From the NCBI RefSeq assembly GCF_000764305.2, contig NW_025942371.1, positions 1 to 64,000 on the forward strand: 64,000 bases of DNA, given 5' to 3'. The notes beneath the pieces are model-generated. The model saw only the letters and a program-made list of their open reading frames with translations. It did no database searches and was not told the DNA's origin. A program made the translations under genes and the position numbers. Positions 60,331-64,000 of this stretch are shown here, one piece after another (position 1 is the first letter of the stretch; each line of letters opens with the position of its first letter). Source of the stretch: Hyalella azteca. Its lineage: Eukaryota; Arthropoda; Malacostraca; Amphipoda; Hyalellidae.

Positions 60331-62199
60331 ACCTGATCTCTAGCTTCAACCTAACTGTAGATAACAAATATATTACCTACAAACAAGTCTGTAACTCCAA
60401 TCGCGAATATTTTTGACCGGGAAGCCTAATCCATTTTTGAGATAAACTGTTTCCTTTGCAAACAAGAATTTATCAAAAGGATAAAAATATTATCTATAAC
60501 AAATCCCGGTGAATTAGTCATCAGGGATCATGGAATCCTTATCAGCAGTCGCTGGCTTCCGGTCCAGCGTAAATGCGTTCATGAAAAGCACCGTGTTACA
60601 CTCACAGCAATGCGTGGGAATTTGTCAAAATATCCATGCAGTTATAGCCCTTTTGTGGGTCATTCTGACCAATTTTTAGCAGACGTATCAGTGTTTTAAA
60701 TCTTTCAGCTGTTGGAAATGTGTAAATTTGAAGTGATGTTTTTAGTCCGCTTACTGCAGGTGCTGTGGATGAGAAAGTGTGTCAATATTGGGACAATATA
60801 ACTCATTTTTTATTTTAGTGAACCTTATCTGACCTTATAGGATATACGTTGCATTAGGCGTGAATCCATGAACACGGGGATTGTTTTGGAGAACGTCACG
60901 AAATGATCGTTGTTGCGGTGATAGAAAAGTTGGATTTCATGATAGCGTTTGCTGTGCTACATATGACATGCAGCACTAGCGGGGTTTAAATTCTTAAAAG
61001 TTTTTAGAGTTTTAAAGTTGAAGTTTAAAGTTTTTACTACTTTTAAAGTTTCAAAAGTTTAAAGTAAAAGTTAAAGTAGTAGTTTTTAAGTAGTTTAAAG
61101 TATTTTTAAAGTTCTTTAAAGTTTTAAAACTTTTAGAACGTTTGTAAATAAAATATTGTCCTTCTGGTGCTTGTGTGTCATATATTAATTTAATTTATTT
61201 GCTAATTAACTAATTTAGTTCGATGTTGGCTCACGACTAACCTGATTGAATGAAATGTTTGGTTCGTGTTTTTGCTAGGAATCGTAATCTATATATTTAA
61301 ACACAATTTTTCTTTGTTTCACATATTTTCGGATATTTTATGTATTTTAATAAGAAAATTCTGAAAATTCGCGCATTCACCATCCTTCACAACGACTACA
61401 ATGTACACAAAATTTGTTATAATTTGGTTCTTATACAAATGAAGTGAATTAAGCGCAGGCAGCAAAAAAATTTTTTTTTTACGAAAGGCAAAAACTCCAA
61501 ATAAAATCTACTGTGATTACCTATTAGTATTGGAAACTTAAATTTTAAAAACTACCCCTGAAGTGTCACGTGTTAAATAAATGCGGGATTAATAATATTC
61601 GCGTTAACAGATAGATTTTATTAAGAGATGCAGCGCGGGAAGTAGCAGTGCGATACATTGTTATTTTAGTCCGAGCACGGAATGAAGAAAACATAACCGT
61701 GCGCTGAAGAATACATAATTCAAGTGGTGCGAAACATAACAACTAGATATAAATAAATATATTTAACGTCTTAGATAACTTAAGAAGATGAAAATGTCAA
61801 AAACGCATGAAAAATGGACCAAAAGAGGCATAAAAATGCATAAAAAAGGCACAAAAAACATAAAAATGCATATAGAGATGCACGAAAAGAGGCATAAAGA
61901 GAGATATAAAAGTGGCATTAAAAAGGCATAAATAGAAGCATAAAAAGATTAAATTGCAAAGATTTGGTACGATTGATGTGTTCACTCTTCATGCCTGTCT
62001 TGGGCTGTGTTCAGAGTGTTCAGTTATTCAATTGTGCTGACTAATGCTGTAGTGTGGCAACTGTCGATGTGTGTTTAATTGTGTTTTGGTGTGTCATGTC
62101 GTAGAGCATATTTCTAAGGCAGATAAGACACCCACTTTCCTCCTACTGTTTGGTCTTGGTCTCAGGCACACTGTGCAGGGTTTTAACTCCTACTGTTTA
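60331..62199. other. Intergenic, simple-sequence rich
   Basis: Holds AAAGTTTTAAAGT-type runs at 60985-61140 and a GGCATAAAAATGCATAAAAA repeat at about 61800-61945. No exon was recognised. Confidence 0.55.
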
Positions 62200-62456
62200 A
62201 GGAAGACTGTGAGGAAAAACTGTTAGGAAGATTGTGAGGGAAAACTGTGAGAGGGGACTGTGAGGGGAGACTCTGAGGGGAAGATTGTGAGGGAAAACTG
62301 TTAGGGAAGACGCTGTGTAACAACGGAATGCATGATCTCCTTGTGAAGGTTTCGAGTTCAGGTATCATGAATCGAGATAACATTTACTAATAAATTAATT
62401 GTCTTTGCGCTCGCTTGTTCAAGTAAACATAAAAGTGTTTAATGTCAATATTCATA

Positions 62457-62611
62457 GAAAAAAAAACAGTACTCACTGCAGTGAGTGACAGAAAGCGCAT
62501 TTTCTCGTCGACGAAAACGTGAAGTCACGGACGGATAGACAGACAGACGGACGGACGGACATGAGGAGCACAATAGGGCATTTTTCCATAAATGAAAAAA
62601 TGCTCTAAAAA
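62457..62611 (+). mobile_element. Dispersed GCGCATTTTCTC element, copy F, inserted in the duplicated block
   Basis: Starts in an A run, then CAGTACTCACTGCAGTGAGT and GCGCATTTTCTCGTCG, and ends GAAAAAATGCTCTAAAAAA. AAAAAACAG occurs at both ends and may be a target duplication. Copy 1 of the host block at 59850 lacks the element and serves as an empty-site comparison. Confidence 0.88.
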
Positions 62612-62835
62612 ACAGAATGGATTCCTCTTATTCAATGAAATAAAATTTAAAGTGTTTCAGGTTTTAATTATGACCAAACGATCTCGTGTAGACTAAACGC
62701 CCCACCGTGTACACGTGAAATAAAACATACATGTGAGTACACTATGTCAGTACAACACATATTTCTTGCAGCTGTGTACACTGTACACTGTATAGTGAAT
62801 GTATCTACACTGTTGCTGCAGTAGCTGCAATAACA

Positions 62836-62939
62836 GCTGCACCAGCAGCAGCAGCAGCAGCAGCAGCACCAGCAGCACCAGCAGCACCAGCAGCACCAGC
62901 AGCACCAGCAGCACCAGCAGCACCAGCAGCACCAGCAGC
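62836..62939. repeat. (CAG)n and (CAGCAC)n microsatellite
   Basis: CAGCAG runs change to about ten CAGCAC hexamers. The minus-strand frames read poly (CWC) or poly (LVL) and are not genes. Confidence 0.96.
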
Positions 62940-63756
62940 GAGGAAGTTCTATCACTGCAGTGATGGGTCGTCGCCAGAGATTTACTTAAGGAAAGGAAAT
63001 TAAAGCAAGAGATTCTCTTGATATCGAGTCTCTGAGGGTGGTAGGAGTATGGGTGGGGAGGCAACAAAACCCTCATATTTTTCTGAGTATACACGTATTT
63101 TAGTGATCGAGATGGTAATGCTGGCAGCGTTTACATATGCTCGTCTACAGGTGGTTAGGTTCTCTAATGGGACTGAGGCTTCGACGGGTGTCTATTTAAT
63201 GAAATAATAATTTTAAGTTCATTTCTTAGTTTAAAACATTTCTTCAAGTTTTAAAGAAATGAGCGAGATTTTTTTAGCGATAGTGACACATTTTTTGCCA
63301 TCATGACATATGATCACACATGTGACCATATATTTATGTCATATATGTCATTATGACCTATGATCACTGAAAGAAATTAGTGAGACTTTGTCCAAAAAGT
63401 GATGCATTTTTTTTTGCCACCATAACTTAAGGTCACTTATATGGTCACTTATCCATAGATCAAGAAAAAATCATGATTCCCATAGTAAATTCGATGATTC
63501 ATATTCGAGGCGAAGGTCGCAAATTTTTTCAAGTCTCCATTAACGATGTTTTCTTCGGTAATGATGACTAATGGAAGAATTTGTTTTTGTTGAAATTCAA
63601 CAAATTCATCATCCATCTTTACTATTTTCAAAAAAAGATAATAAATTTTTTAACTTATGAATGTATGAATGAATATCTTTCAGGAATGAATACCCGAAAT
63701 GAATAAGAAAACAGTGGAGAAGTCTTAGCGACATGACCAGAACATTTGCTCCTTTA
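62940..63756. other. Stretch absent from copy 1 of the duplicated block
   Basis: No exon or clear transposon ends were found. It contains repeated forms of GACATATGATCACA at 63304-63370 and 63395-63450. Either an insertion in copy 2 or a deletion from copy 1. Confidence 0.5.
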
Positions 63757-64000
63757 AAAATAAATAATAATAGTAATAATAATAATAAAAATAATAATAA
63801 TAATAATTTGGAAGACTTGCCGTACTATAAAAACTAGCTGAAGCACATGTCTGTCCAGTGTAGTGCACCGTTGACATTGTAGTGCAATATATCATTTTTA
63901 TAATTGCAATAAGTATTACTAAACTATAATAATTATAAATGTTTCATGCACTCAACATTTTAAATTGAACAAAAAGCAGCTCTCTGATATCCACCACCGA

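Larger units (their letters stand above)
62315..64000. repeat. Duplicated block, copy 2, interrupted twice
   Basis: Matches copy 1, but is broken by dispersed element copy F (62457-62611) and by about 815 bases (62940-63756) between the triplet microsatellite and the distal part. The distal part resumes with AAT repeats at 63757 and runs to the window edge. Confidence 0.85.

Noticed and set aside
62668..63094. Cys/Trp-rich or Leu-rich frames resembling a small secreted or membrane peptide
   Set aside because: They translate the CAG/CAGCAC microsatellite.

Overview
This window is nuclear DNA of a metazoan, most likely an invertebrate. It is AT-rich, every recognisable gene is split by GT-AG introns, there is no operon structure, and tandem repeats and non-autonomous transposons take up much of the space. 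An arthropod, perhaps a crustacean, would fit the gene content and the minisatellite load, but nothing here proves the taxon. No virus, plasmid or bacterial segment was seen.

Four genes can be supported. (1) 949-8989, + strand: the 3' two thirds of DNA2, the ATP-dependent helicase/nuclease of Okazaki-fragment processing and DNA end resection. Twelve complete exons are visible, plus a fragment of the Walker A exon beside a single N. (2) 19644-26797, + strand: a major-facilitator transporter of the SLC49 family, closest to SLC49A3/MFSD7. Eight exons are visible. The parts expected to encode the TM7 and TM11 regions were not found, and one exon has no acceptor where the conserved sequence begins. 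(3) 31380-37218, - strand: a complete PA-TM-RING ubiquitin ligase of the RNF13/RNF167 type. Its eight exons join in frame to 491 residues, with a signal peptide, PA domain, membrane segment, RING-H2 and an acidic tail. (4) 40661-41560, - strand: the last exon of a gene I do not recognise. The genes are functionally unrelated neighbours.

The rest is repeat-rich. About 9.0-19.6 kb holds a large foldback with hammerhead-ribozyme-like cores in both arms, a TA-flanked MITE nested inside a minisatellite, and further arrays. About 26.8-31.4 kb and 37.2-40.6 kb are intergenic. About 41.6-64 kb is a gene desert with long arrays, a decayed LINE 3' end and a duplicated block at 59.3-60.3 and 62.2-64.0 kb. 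A dispersed element with an internal GGAC/GACA-type microsatellite (GACGGACGGACA-like) occurs six times.

The most unusual signal is the placement of the minisatellites. In all three multi-exon genes, arrays begin at or within roughly 90 bases downstream of 5' splice sites. Two arrays include the exon end and the splice donor inside the repeat unit: a 49-base unit carrying the Walker A codons of DNA2, and an 85-base unit at SLC49A3 visible exon 2. About eight of some twenty-five introns show this.
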